Part shown: piece after piece, positions 46,170 to 55,079 of the stretch | Numbering within the stretch: position 1 is the stretch's first letter | Layout: the number at the start of each line of letters is the position of its first letter | Source of the DNA: Thermoanaerobaculia bacterium | GTDB lineage: Bacteria > Acidobacteriota > Thermoanaerobaculia > Multivoradales > JAHZIX01 | Assembly: GCA_027069135.1 (NCBI GenBank) | Contig: JALXFE010000588.1 | Location: 1-64,000 of the forward strand | DNA: 64,000 nt | Reading direction: 5' to 3' | Made by a program: the position numbers and the translations under genes | Notes under the pieces: model-generated | What the model was told of the DNA's origin: nothing | Seen by the model: only the letters and a program-made list of their open reading frames with translations | The model's database searches: none

Positions 46170-46943
46170 ATGGCGGAGCTGTTTACTTTGGAGAACCTGG
46201 TGGCCTTGGGGATGCTGACCCTACTCCAGGCGGTCTTGGGCTTCGACAACCTGCTCTATATTTCTCTCGAGTCGAAACGGGCACCGGTCGAGAAGCAGGC
46301 ACGGGTTCGGCACCTGGGCATCGGTTTGGCGGTGGCCTTTCGCCTCGTTTTGCTCTACGCCTTGATGAGCGTGATCCAATATTTTCAGGATCCGGTCTTT
46401 AATCTGCGCTGGCTCGGAATCGCCGAAGGCGAGTTCAGCCTCCACAGCCTCATCGTCCTGGCGGGCGGAGCCTTCATCCTCTACACGGCCACCAAGGAAA
46501 TTTTCCACATGATGAGCCTGGAAGGGGCCGAAGAGGGGGAGAGGGAAGTCCTTTCCGCCGGATGGGTGGTGTTCTGGATCGTCTCCATGAACGTGGTCTT
46601 CTCTTTCGATTCGATCTTGAGCGCCATGGCCTTGAGCAAGGTCTTCGCGGTCATGGCCACCGCCATCGTCATCGGCGGGATCCTGATGATCTGGTTGGCG
46701 GACCGGGTCTCGAGCTTCCTGCAGAAGAACCGTCTGTACGAGGTTCTGGGCCTCTTCATCCTCTTTGTGGTGGGTATCATGCTGCTCACCGAGGGCGGGC
46801 ATCTGGCCCATCTGCGGCTCTTCGGCAACGCGGTCCATGCCATGACCAAAACGACCTTCTACTTCGTCATCGGGGTCCTGGTCCTGACGGACATCGTCCA
46901 GAGCCGCTACCAGCGCAAAATCATGAAGTCGAAATTGGATTGA
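46170..46943 (+). CDS. TerC-family integral membrane protein
   Basis: The 257-residue protein has about seven hydrophobic segments and the TerC hallmarks V-L-G-F-D-N-L-L-Y-I-S (TM1) and V-V-F-S-F-D-S-I-L-S-A, whose acidic residues probably bind metal. TerC-family members are linked to metal (Mn/Ca) export and to tellurite resistance in some bacteria. The substrate here is unknown. The start has a purine-rich GAGGGGGAC sequence upstream. Confidence 0.88.
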   Translation: MAELFTLENLVALGMLTLLQAVLGFDNLLYISLESKRAPVEKQARVRHLGIGLAVAFRLVLLYALMSVIQYFQDPVFNLRWLGIAEGEFSLHSLIVLAGGAFILYTATKEIFHMMSLEGAEEGEREVLSAGWVVFWIVSMNVVFSFDSILSAMALSKVFAVMATAIVIGGILMIWLADRVSSFLQKNRLYEVLGLFILFVVGIMLLTEGGHLAHLRLFGNAVHAMTKTTFYFVIGVLVLTDIVQSRYQRKIMKSKLD

Positions 46944-47014
46944 GCTGCGGTGGAACAGTTGGGCGGGCTCCTGCGTAGGAATTTCTGGACACGGAAATTC
47001 TCTGGAGATCTCTC

Positions 47015-49516
47015 ATGGCCCATCTCCGCCTCGCGTTTCGCTCGCTCCGAAAAACTCCCTTGGTGACCGCTGCGGCGGTGCTCTCGTTGGCCCTTGGCAT
47101 TGGCGCCAACGCGGCGATCTTTTCGATCTTCGAGCAATTGGTCCTAAGACCCCTCCCCGTCGAGGCGCCTGGGCGGTTGGTGAATCTCCTGAGCCCCGGC
47201 CCTAAATCGGGATCTCAATCCACGGGAACTGCCGGTGGCATCGAGGCGGTGTTCAGCTACCCGATGTTTCGGGATCTCGAATCCTCCGAAGCCGTGGGGG
47301 TCGAGGGTGCTCTCTCCGGTCTGGCAGCCCATTGCGCCTTCGGCGCCAACCTGGCCCTCAATGGTGAGACCTCGAGCGCAGCGGGCCTTCTTGTGTCGGG
47401 GAGCTACTTCAAGGTCCTCGGCCTAAAGCCGGCGGTGGGGCGCCTGCTGACGGCCCAGGACGATCAAACGCCGGGGGCTCACCCGGTGGTGGTCTTGAGC
47501 CACGATTATTGGCGGAATCGCTTCGAGAGCAGCCCGGCGGTCGTGGGCAAGTCCTTGTTGGTCAACGGCGTTCCCATGACCGTGCTCGGCGTCGCTCCCC
47601 GGGGCTTTCAGGGGACGACCCTCGGGATCGCCCCGAGGATCTTCGTTCCGATCAGCATGCGGGAAGCTCTCCTGCCGCTGTGGACCGGATTGGACGACCG
47701 GCGCAGCTATTGGGCTTATCTCTTTGGCCGTCGGGCGCCGGGGGTAAGTCCGGAGCGGGCCGCAGCGGCTCTCACCGGGCCCTACCAGGGGATTCTTCAG
47801 GACGTGGAGCTCGACCTGCAGGGAGGCTCCAGCGAAGCGACCCTGGAACGCTTCGCCGCCAAAGAGATTCTTCTAGAGCCCGGCCGTTTCGGGCAGAGCA
47901 CCTTCCGTGGCGAGTCCGGGCCGCCGTCGATTCTTTTGCTCAGCGTGACCGGGTTTGTGCTGCTCATCGCTTGTGTCAATCTCGTAAACCTCCTGCTGGT
48001 GCGGGCGGCTCGCCGTTCCAGCGAGATCGCCGTGCGCCTTTCCCTCGGCGCGCGTCGCTACCAGGTGGTGGGGCAGTTGATGACGGAATCCTTTCTCCTG
48101 GCGGTGCTCGGCAGCGCATTGGGGTACCTGGTGGCTCGTGGCACCCTGGGACTGCTGGCGAACCTTCTTGCGGGAGCTACGACCCTCGATCTTCGGGTCG
48201 GTCCGGTGGGGGGGATATTTCTCGCCGTCCTCGCTTTGCTCACCGGAGCGGTGGGCCTGATTCCTGCGTTGCGCAGCACCCGGGACAGCCTGGCGGTTGC
48301 CATGAAGGGGCAGGATGGGCGCACTTCGGGAACCCGACGCGCTAACCGCGTCCGGTTGGTCCTGGTCACGGTACAGATCGCTCTCTCCATGGTGCTGCTC
48401 GTCTCGGCGGGGCTTTTCACCCGGAGTTTGCTCAAGGTGGCCCGGGTCGAGCTGGGCTTAGAAGTCGATTCCATCGCCACCTTCGGCCTATCGCCCCAGC
48501 TCAATCGCTATTCCTCGGCGGAGGCGATGCGCTTCTACCGGCGCCTGGAGGAGGAGATCGCCGCTCTCCCGGGAGTCACCGCCGTGACCGGTTCCACAGT
48601 GCCGCTCATCTCCGGGAGCAATTGGGGAACCAATGTTTCCGTCGAAGGGTTCGATGCCGGGCCCGACACCGATACCCATTCCCAATTCGACGAAGTTGGC
48701 CCGGGTTTCTTCAAGACCCTAGGGATCCCCCTCCTGGCCGGTCGGGAATTCGAGGCTCGGGACGATCTCGACGCCCCGAAGATCGCGGTGATCAACGAGG
48801 CTTTTGCCCGGAAGTTCGCCCTGGGGACAGAGGTCACCGGCCAGCGCATGCAGATGGGGGCCGGCGGCGAGATGGACATCGAGATCGTCGGGCTGGTCCG
48901 GGATTCCAAATACAGCCAGGTCAAGCAGGCGGCGCCGCCGGTGTTCTTCATCCCCTACCTTCAAGATGAAACCCTTGGGGGAATGAATTTCTACGTCCGC
49001 ACCGCCGGGGATCCGGAGCAGATCCTGACCTCTCTGCGCCAAACTGTCGCCAGGTTGGATCCCAACCTGCCGGTAGAGGACTTGCAGACCTTCGCCTTCC
49101 AGATTCGGGACAACATCAGCCTGGACCGCGTCCTCTCGGTCCTCTCCGCCTCCCTGGCTCTGCTGGCGACCTTGTTGGCGGTGGTGGGCCTTTACGGCGT
49201 GATGGCCTACTCCGTGGCCCAACGTACCCGCGAGATCGGCCTGCGCATGGCCTTAGGCGCCGACGCCGCTCGCGTGCGCCGGTTGATCCTGGGAACCGTC
49301 TCCTGGATGCTCCTGGTGGGAGGGGCCTTCGGCACCCTGGCCGCCTTGGGGATCGGCCGGGCTGCACAATTCTTGCTCTTTGAAATGGAAGGCCACGACC
49401 CGGTGGTCTTCAGCCTCTCCATCGCCCTCCTCGCCGCCGTCGCCCTCACCGCCGGCTTCCTCCCCGCCCACCGGGCGTCGAAGATCGAACCCATGACGGC
49501 ACTGCGGGACGAGTAG
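47015..49516 (+). CDS. ADOP-type ABC transporter permease (duplicated FtsX/MacB-like)
   Basis: The 833-residue permease begins with F-R-S-L-R-K-T-P-L-V-T-A-A-A-V-L-S-L-A-L-G-I-G-A-N-A. This is the signature of acidobacterial duplicated orphan permeases. It holds two copies of a MacB periplasmic core plus FtsX domain. Hydrophobic segments fall near 20-40, 310-420, 440-470 and 690-820. The FtsX2 segment contains R-E-I-G-L-R-M-A-L-G-A and ends P-M-T-A-L-R-D-E. No ATPase gene is adjacent, consistent with the orphan description. The substrate is unknown. Confidence 0.93.
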   Translation: MAHLRLAFRSLRKTPLVTAAAVLSLALGIGANAAIFSIFEQLVLRPLPVEAPGRLVNLLSPGPKSGSQSTGTAGGIEAVFSYPMFRDLESSEAVGVEGALSGLAAHCAFGANLALNGETSSAAGLLVSGSYFKVLGLKPAVGRLLTAQDDQTPGAHPVVVLSHDYWRNRFESSPAVVGKSLLVNGVPMTVLGVAPRGFQGTTLGIAPRIFVPISMREALLPLWTGLDDRRSYWAYLFGRRAPGVSPERAAAALTGPYQGILQDVELDLQGGSSEATLERFAAKEILLEPGRFGQSTFRGESGPPSILLLSVTGFVLLIACVNLVNLLLVRAARRSSEIAVRLSLGARRYQVVGQLMTESFLLAVLGSALGYLVARGTLGLLANLLAGATTLDLRVGPVGGIFLAVLALLTGAVGLIPALRSTRDSLAVAMKGQDGRTSGTRRANRVRLVLVTVQIALSMVLLVSAGLFTRSLLKVARVELGLEVDSIATFGLSPQLNRYSSAEAMRFYRRLEEEIAALPGVTAVTGSTVPLISGSNWGTNVSVEGFDAGPDTDTHSQFDEVGPGFFKTLGIPLLAGREFEARDDLDAPKIAVINEAFARKFALGTEVTGQRMQMGAGGEMDIEIVGLVRDSKYSQVKQAAPPVFFIPYLQDETLGGMNFYVRTAGDPEQILTSLRQTVARLDPNLPVEDLQTFAFQIRDNISLDRVLSVLSASLALLATLLAVVGLYGVMAYSVAQRTREIGLRMALGADAARVRRLILGTVSWMLLVGGAFGTLAALGIGRAAQFLLFEMEGHDPVVFSLSIALLAAVALTAGFLPAHRASKIEPMTALRDE

Positions 49517-49521
49517 GGAGG

Positions 49522-50358
49522 GGGCCGGCCCGGGCATGAATGCCTTCTTCCTTCGGCCGCCGACCGGCGGACCCGCGACCAGCCCGTGGGCTTTAGCCCC
49601 GACGCTGTGGGCAACTCCGTCCCGGCCGGAGGGCCTTGGTGGTGGATTTAAGTTCCCGGCGCGGTTCTTGCCGGGCATGAATGCCCGGGCTAGTAGCGAG
49701 CCCGGCTCAAGCCGGCCCTTCTTGGGGCAGGACTTCTTCCTTCGGCCGCCTTTAGGCGGGCCCGCAACCAGCCCGTGGGCTTTAGCCCCGGTGCTGTGGG
49801 CGACTCCGTCCCGGCCGGAGGGCCTTGGTGGTGGATTAAGGTTTCCGGCGCGTGTTTTGCCGGGCATGAATGCCCGGTCTAGTAGCGAGCCCGGCTCAAG
49901 CCGGCCCTTCTTGGGGCAGGATTTCTTCCTTCGGCCGCCTTTAGGCGGGCCCGCTACCAGCCCGTGGGCTTCAGCCCCGGCGCTGTGGGCAACTCCGTCC
50001 CGGCCGGAGGGCCTTGGTGGTGGATTAAGGTTCCCGGCGCGGTTTTTGCCGGGCATGAATGCCCGGTCTAGTAGCGAGCCCGGCTCAAGCCGGCCCTCCT
50101 AGGGCAGGACTTCTTCCTTCGGCCGCCTTTAGGCGGGCCCGCAACCAGCCCGTGGGCTTCAGCCCCGGCGCTGTGGGCGACTCCGTCCCGGCCGGAGGGC
50201 CTTGGTGGTGGATTAAGGTTCCCGGCGCGGTTTTTCCCGGGCATGAATACCCGGTCTGGTAGCGAGCCCGGCTCAAGCCGGCCCTCCTAGGGCAGGACTT
50301 CTTCCTTCGGCCGCCTTTAGGCGGGCCCGCAACCAGCCCGTGGGCTTTAGCCCCGGCG
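49522..50358 (+). repeat. Tandem array of ~188-189-bp hairpin-rich repeats (left part)
   Basis: About 4.4 units lie head to tail, the landmark CTTCGGCCGC recurring at 49550, 49740, 49929, 50117 and 50305. Each unit has at least four self-complementary segments: GGCCGCCTTTAGGCGGGCC (one bulge), GGGCTTTAGCCCC, CCGGGCATGAATGCCCGG and CCCGGCTCAAGCCGG. A 189-bp unit keeps frames open on both strands, but the unit varies (188/189) and has no start/RBS logic, so I do not call a gene. The array fills the gap from the ADOP permease to the caspase-FGE gene. Confidence 0.9.
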
Positions 50359-50477
50359 CCGGGGGGCCTTGCCGTGGCATCTCGTCCTCTCCCCGCGCGC
50401 TATGGTTTGCCTTCTTAGAACTTCGTCGGACAGAATAGGCTTGCAATCAAGCCAGTTCGGAAGTTCGAGGAGGTCGA

Positions 50478-53075
50478 GTGCCGGAGCGAGTCGCAGCGGT
50501 CGGAAAAGATGTGCACGAGCGGGAGGGTTTTGATCCCGGAGCCTCCACCGGGCTCTTCGTGGGCGTCTCGACCTTCGAGGATTCCCGCTTTCCGGCCGTG
50601 CCCTGCGCTGTAGACGACGCCATCGACCTGGCCCATCTCTTCTCGGTAGAGCTTGGTCTACTGCGGCCAGAGCGCACGGTTTTGGCCATTTCCGGGACTC
50701 CCCGCAAGCCGGAATCCGGGCGGCGTCTCGAGCGTCTCCTCGAACTCGGGGCCGAACAGAGCACAGCTCGACAGTCCGAGATTTACCGCGGGCTCGGAAC
50801 CCAGGCCCGCGCTTCCGGCCCGGCGGGGCTCTTCCTCCTCTCCGTGGCCACCCACGGCATCTCCACTCAGGGCGGCGATTACCTGATCGCCGAAGGTTCG
50901 CTCCGGGAACGGATGGAGAGAACCGGGGTGTCCCTCGAAGAGTTTCTGGACGAGGTCGGCCAGGCGCCGGCACTGCGCAAAGTGGTGCTCTTGGACGCCT
51001 GCCGGGAACGGGTGAGCGGTGAGACCCGTGGTCTCGCCACCCCACCCATGGCCCAGAGCTTTGCCGACGCCATTGCCAAGGCCTCCGGGCAGGTGGTCCT
51101 CTCCGGAAGCACGCAAGGAGGTTATGCCTACGACGATTTGACCCGAGGCAACGGTGTCTTCACGGGAGCCCTCCTCAACGGTCTGCGCGGCGCCGCCCCG
51201 GCCGACGCCCGGGGCCTGATCACCGTCCGCAGCCTCGCTGACTACCTGCAGGAGCGGGTCGAGGATTGGGTGCGCCGCAACCGTCCGGACCACGCGAAGA
51301 TGAGCCGCGGTATCGGCCGGCGCATCGAGGGGCCGGCGGAGTCCCTGCCCCTGGCCGTCAATCCGCAGCGGGCCGAGGGTCTCGAGCGCTACCGTCATCG
51401 CCGGAGGGCTGCTTTGGATCACCTCAAGGAGAACCTCGGAGGGATCCTCGCCGGCTCCCTCTTCGACCAAGTCCTCAGCCTCCTTCCAGCAGAGGCTCCG
51501 CAGCCGCCCGCTCTTGGGAAGGCCGAGGAGTTGTTGGAGGAGATCGAGGCCCTCGACAAGGGGGAGCGGAGTCAGCGGAGCTTGCGGGATTTCGTGCGGG
51601 AGGTGGTCGGGTCTGCTACCGAGCCCCCACAGCCCCACCCGAGCAAAGCCAAGAAGATTTCTGGCCTAGGAAGTCGAGCTCTCTTTGCGGGTCTGACCGC
51701 CTTGGCGTTGCTGGCGCTGGTCGAGGTCTGGAGATTGAATTTTACGGGGTTTGAGATTACCGATGAAGAGGCCTTTCCTCTACAAATCAAAGAGATTTCA
51801 TTCTCAAGCGATAGTGGAGGGAAAGAGCCGGAAACGGAGGGGGAGACGGTAGTCTCTGCTCCGACTTCCAAACCACCCCCTCCCTCTTTGGCTGTGGAAA
51901 AAGATTCGCCGAAGGCCGGGACCCAGGTCGCCTCGGGAGGGAAAGCCGCGGCGCCTGCACTGGGGGATCCCTGGGACGGTCCCGAAGAGTCTTCCTTGTC
52001 AAGCGATGGCGGAGGAAAAGAGCCGGAAACGGAGGGGGAGACGGTAGCCTCCGCTCCGACTTCCAGACCACCCCCTCCCTCTTTGGCTATCAAGAAAGAT
52101 TCGCCGAAGGCTGAGACCCAGGTCGCCTCGGGAGGGAAGGTCGCGGCACCTGCACCGGGGGATCCCTGGGACGGTCCTTCAGGAATTCGCTTCCGTTTCA
52201 TTCCGCCGGGGACCACGACGCTGGGGAGCCCGAAGGTTGAGCCGGGTCGATTCGATTGGGAGCAGCTGCCTCACCACGTTACCTTGACCCGAGGGTTCTG
52301 GCTGGCGGAAACAGAAGTGACGCAGGGGCAGTGGGACCGATTGGTTCGCGAGAACCCCTCCTCTTTCAAGGCGTGTGGCGAGGATTGTCCGGTGGAGCGG
52401 GTCAATTGGTTCGAGGCTGTGGCCTTCGCGAATCGCCTTTCCGCCAAGGAGAATCTGGAAAGCTGTTACGAGTTGGAGGATTGCCACGAAACGATGGGGA
52501 AGGGGGAGTATTCCTGCAAGAAAGTACGGTTTACGGGCCTCGACTGCCCGGGTTACCGGCTGCCCACGGAGGCGGAGTGGGAGGTGGCGGCCCGCGGAGG
52601 TACCGGCCAGGGCCCCATCTACACCGGCGGCCTGACCTTGCGGGGGCAGCGTGACGCCCCAGAGCTCGACGCCATTGCCTGGTATTGCGGCAACAGCGGA
52701 GTGGACTACAAGCCGGCCTATGATTGTTCCGACTGGTCAGAGACCCAATATGCCGCAGAGCACTGCGGGACTCATCCGGTAGCGGGGAAGAAGGCGAATC
52801 CCTGGGGACTGCACGACATGCTAGGAAACGTCTACGAGTGGACCGGGGATTGGCATTTCACCACCCCACCAGTGCAGAAGAGAGATCCCTCGGGGCCTCC
52901 GGAGGGCTCGAACCGGGTGATCCGCGGTGGCTCGTGGGTCAGCGACGCGCGCTACGTGCGCGCTGCGTATCGCAACAACTACCCTCCGTCCGACCGGTAC
53001 CACAACCTGGGCTTCCGCCTTGCCCGAGGTCAGGTGCGCTCCGGAGGAGAGGCGGCGGAGCCGCAGGAACGGTAG
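50478..53075 (+). CDS. Caspase-like protease fused to a C-type-lectin/FGE-like domain
   Basis: The 865-residue protein opens with a caspase-fold domain (about 22-285): G-L-F-V-G-V-S-T-F, C-A-V-D-D-A, catalytic His126 in S-V-A-T-H-G and Cys175 in L-L-D-A-C-R-E. A helical linker leads to one membrane segment (about 401-420). A 65-codon direct repeat follows (about 443-567; DNA period 195 bp). The C-terminal FGE-like domain (about 570-855) has L-P-T-E-A-E-W-E-V, G-N-V-Y-E-W-T-G-D and R-G-G-S-W. The active Cys pair of true FGEs is missing, so it is probably a binding domain. GTG 50478 follows GGAGG. The topology puts the protease in the cytoplasm and the lectin-like domain outside, or both inside if the segment is not spanned. 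Confidence 0.85.
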   Translation: MPERVAAVGKDVHEREGFDPGASTGLFVGVSTFEDSRFPAVPCAVDDAIDLAHLFSVELGLLRPERTVLAISGTPRKPESGRRLERLLELGAEQSTARQSEIYRGLGTQARASGPAGLFLLSVATHGISTQGGDYLIAEGSLRERMERTGVSLEEFLDEVGQAPALRKVVLLDACRERVSGETRGLATPPMAQSFADAIAKASGQVVLSGSTQGGYAYDDLTRGNGVFTGALLNGLRGAAPADARGLITVRSLADYLQERVEDWVRRNRPDHAKMSRGIGRRIEGPAESLPLAVNPQRAEGLERYRHRRRAALDHLKENLGGILAGSLFDQVLSLLPAEAPQPPALGKAEELLEEIEALDKGERSQRSLRDFVREVVGSATEPPQPHPSKAKKISGLGSRALFAGLTALALLALVEVWRLNFTGFEITDEEAFPLQIKEISFSSDSGGKEPETEGETVVSAPTSKPPPPSLAVEKDSPKAGTQVASGGKAAAPALGDPWDGPEESSLSSDGGGKEPETEGETVASAPTSRPPPPSLAIKKDSPKAETQVASGGKVAAPAPGDPWDGPSGIRFRFIPPGTTTLGSPKVEPGRFDWEQLPHHVTLTRGFWLAETEVTQGQWDRLVRENPSSFKACGEDCPVERVNWFEAVAFANRLSAKENLESCYELEDCHETMGKGEYSCKKVRFTGLDCPGYRLPTEAEWEVAARGGTGQGPIYTGGLTLRGQRDAPELDAIAWYCGNSGVDYKPAYDCSDWSETQYAAEHCGTHPVAGKKANPWGLHDMLGNVYEWTGDWHFTTPPVQKRDPSGPPEGSNRVIRGGSWVSDARYVRAAYRNNYPPSDRYHNLGFRLARGQVRSGGEAAEPQER
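51805..52182 (+). repeat. Internal direct repeat, 195-bp period, in the caspase-FGE gene
   Basis: Two nearly identical copies start at 51805 and 52000, each encoding a Gly/Lys/Glu then Pro-rich linker ending in D-P-W-D-G-P. The period is 65 codons, so the frame is kept. Few substitutions between copies suggest a recent duplication. Confidence 0.85.
52935..53012 (+). other. Possible DGR-type variable region in the lectin-like C-terminus
   Basis: After R-G-G-S-W come 24 codons up to L-G-F-R with the layout of the variable segment of C-type-lectin DGR targets (A-Y-R-N-N-Y-P-P-S-D-R-Y-H-N). Fifteen of the 24 codons end in C, with AAC AAC TAC, TCC GAC and TAC CAC AAC at the expected contact positions. 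No template copy or reverse transcriptase is visible in the window, and a GC-rich genome favours C-ending codons. The call is an inference. Confidence 0.35.
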
Positions 53076-53094
53076 GCCGGGCGGAGGGAGCGAG

Positions 53095-53507
53095 GTCCCG
53101 GCCGGAGGGCCTTGGTGGTGGATTTAGGTTCCCGGCGCGTGTTTTGCCGGGCATGAATGCCCGGTCTGGTAGCGAGCCCGGCTCAAGCCGGCCCTTCTTG
53201 GGGCAGGATTTCTTCCTTCGGCCGCCTTTAGGCGGGCCCGCAACCAGCCCGTGGGCTTTAGCCCCGGCGCTGTGGGCGACTCCGTCCCGGCCGGAGGTCC
53301 TTGGTGGTGGATTTAAGTTCCCGGCGCGTGTTTTGCCGGGCATGAATGCCCGGGCTAGTAGCGAGCCCGGCTCAAGCCGGCCCTTCTTGGGGCAGGATTT
53401 CTTCCTTCGGCCGCCTTTAGGCGGGCCCGCAACCAGCCCGTGGGCTTCAGCCCCGGTGCTGTGGGCAACTCCGTCCCGGCCGGAGGGCCTTGGTGGTGGA
53501 TTAAGGT
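53095..53507 (+). repeat. Continuation of the ~189-bp repeat array (right part)
   Basis: About 2.2 further units in the same orientation (landmark at 53216 and 53405) follow the caspase-FGE gene. The first base here corresponds to a point in the unit about 14 bases after where the left array breaks off. The array ends at 53507 directly against the pseudogene on the other strand. Confidence 0.88.
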
Positions 53508-54027
53508 CGCGGGGGCCGGTGGTTCGCTTGATCTCGAAGCCCCGGCGGCGGTCGCCGGCGACGATGAGCAAGTCGAGCTCGGCGCCGGTGTGGGTGGCCC
53601 CGAAGTAGCACTCTTCTCTGCGGGCCTCCCGATCTTCGATGCCCAACCAGGCGTGGAGAATTCCTGAGTCCTCGAATTAGACCTCCGGCGAAGCGCTGCC
53701 GAGAACGAGAAAGCGAGTCTTCGAGGCGGGGCGGTCGACGAGGACCCTCAGGACTTGAAATAGCTCCGGCTGGCGCTGGATCTCATCCAGGATCACGAGG
53801 CCTTCCAATCCCTCCAAGGCCAGCAACGGGTCCGACAGCCGAGCAGAATCCTGAGGGTTCTCCAGGTCGAAATGAGCCGTAGGGTGGTCCGAACGACCTG
53901 CAAAGGTCCTGGCGAGGGTGGTCTTCCCGACCTGCCGGGGGCCCAGGAGGGCGACGACGGGAAAGGTCTGAAACAACCACTCAACATCCCCGTCGATCGA
54001 AACGAGGGTTGTGCCAATCGTTGGCAC
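53508..54027 (-). pseudogene. Decayed AAA ATPase / DUF4143 gene with internal deletions
   Basis: From ATG 54027 the frame encodes [14 protein letters not shown] (P-loop) and [14 protein letters not shown] (Walker B) to G-S-A-S-P-E-V, then a stop. Right after it, in another frame, E-D-S-G-I-L-H-A-W-L-G-I-E-D resumes the DUF4143 domain. Then E-C-Y-F-G-A-T-H-T-G-A-E-L-D-L-L and G-F-E-I-K-R from its end. Roughly 200 residues between these blocks are missing, and a shorter segment is lost before E-C-Y-F. A normal family member has about 380-400 residues. The end is cut by the repeat array. Confidence 0.8.
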
Positions 54028-54178
54028 CGGTTGACCTGAGCGCAGCCGTTCCGGCGCTTGCTTGAAATATGTTGATTGTTATTCTCAAGGGCGAATAGAA
54101 TAGGGTTCTGGTAGCGCTCGGGGCGATGCCTGAAGCGATGCTATCGGGATCTATTTCATTCTTCAGTGAGGAGGACGT

Positions 54179-55078
54179 ATGCGCAGGACACAGAAAGAGA
54201 AGCTCCGCCGAGCCTGGCCCTGGGTTTTGGGGATGATGATCGGAATCGGGGGAGGCTTGCTCCATCTCGGAGCCGAAAGCGCGGCGGCCCGCGGGGATGA
54301 CGCGGTGGTTTACGAGATCGACCTGAGCCACCCCTTGAACCAAGTCGAGATCGACGAATTGGCGCGCTTCGCCCTGGAGCACGAGGGCAGCGACGTGATT
54401 CTGCGACCTTCTGCAGGATTTGAAATCCTGAGCGGAGAGGAGCGTCGCCGGCAGGATGAAGAGCGGGCGGCGCGGGAGGAAGAAGAGATGGGCGCCGCCC
54501 TGGCCGCTGCCACGGCAGAGGGGCTTTACGTCACCGGTGAGGAAGAACGTTCCCCCTGTGCGGTGTCCAGCCAGCGGGTGGTGGGCGAACCGGCTCGTCA
54601 CCTTCTATGTGAAGGTGGTTTGGCTACCGCCCCGGCGCGCCTCCCCTTCGAGCGGGCTCTGGGGGCTGGCGCGGTGGAATCGACTCTGGAGGCCTATGTC
54701 CGGGATCTCCTGGAGGGAACCCTGGCGGAAGAAGAGGCAGCGGGCTACGGCTCCAGCTTCTCGGATTCGACGGCCCTCACTTCGCTCACGGTGCTGGACG
54801 GAGGGCTCGTCGAGCTCGAGCTCAATTCCGGGATCGAGGCCCAGGTCGGAAGCCTCCATACCGGCTACGCCACCCACAACATGCTGCAACAGATCTACCG
54901 AACCCTTTTCCAATTTCGAGACGTTTCGGCGGTGGAGATCCGCCTCGAGGGCAGTTGCGAGGCTTTCGGCAAGCTGATCGGTGGTCCCTGTCAGAAGTTG
55001 GATCGGGAGACCTGGGAGCTGATGAATAGCGAGAACGGCGAACGAGTGGAGTTTTTCACCCTGGCAGGAGGCAAATGA
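54179..55078 (+). CDS. GerMN-domain exported protein
   Basis: The 299-residue protein has a signal anchor (about 12-36), an acidic coiled-coil-like stretch (about 95-115, R-R-R-Q-D-E-E-R-A-A-R-E-E-E-E) and a GerMN-type domain (about 150-285). The domain has L-P-F-E-R-A-L-G-A, E-A-Y-V-R-D-L-L-E-G-T and L-Q-Q-I-Y-R-T-L-F-Q-F. GerMN domains occur in cell-envelope and germination proteins and probably bind a peptidoglycan or protein partner. GAGGAGG precedes the ATG. The following amidase-like gene starts 1 bp after its stop, indicating an operon. Confidence 0.75.
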   Translation: MRRTQKEKLRRAWPWVLGMMIGIGGGLLHLGAESAAARGDDAVVYEIDLSHPLNQVEIDELARFALEHEGSDVILRPSAGFEILSGEERRRQDEERAAREEEEMGAALAAATAEGLYVTGEEERSPCAVSSQRVVGEPARHLLCEGGLATAPARLPFERALGAGAVESTLEAYVRDLLEGTLAEEEAAGYGSSFSDSTALTSLTVLDGGLVELELNSGIEAQVGSLHTGYATHNMLQQIYRTLFQFRDVSAVEIRLEGSCEAFGKLIGGPCQKLDRETWELMNSENGERVEFFTLAGGK

Positions 55079-55079
55079 G

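Noticed and set aside
49253-50102. Long open frames on both strands across the repeat array (188 and 267 codons)
   Set aside because: A 189-bp unit has no stop in these frames, so frames stay open by periodicity. The unit length varies by one base, there is no RBS, and both strands read equally.
49522-50358. CRISPR array
   Set aside because: Units are 188-189 bp, contiguous and without unique spacers. No cas genes are seen.
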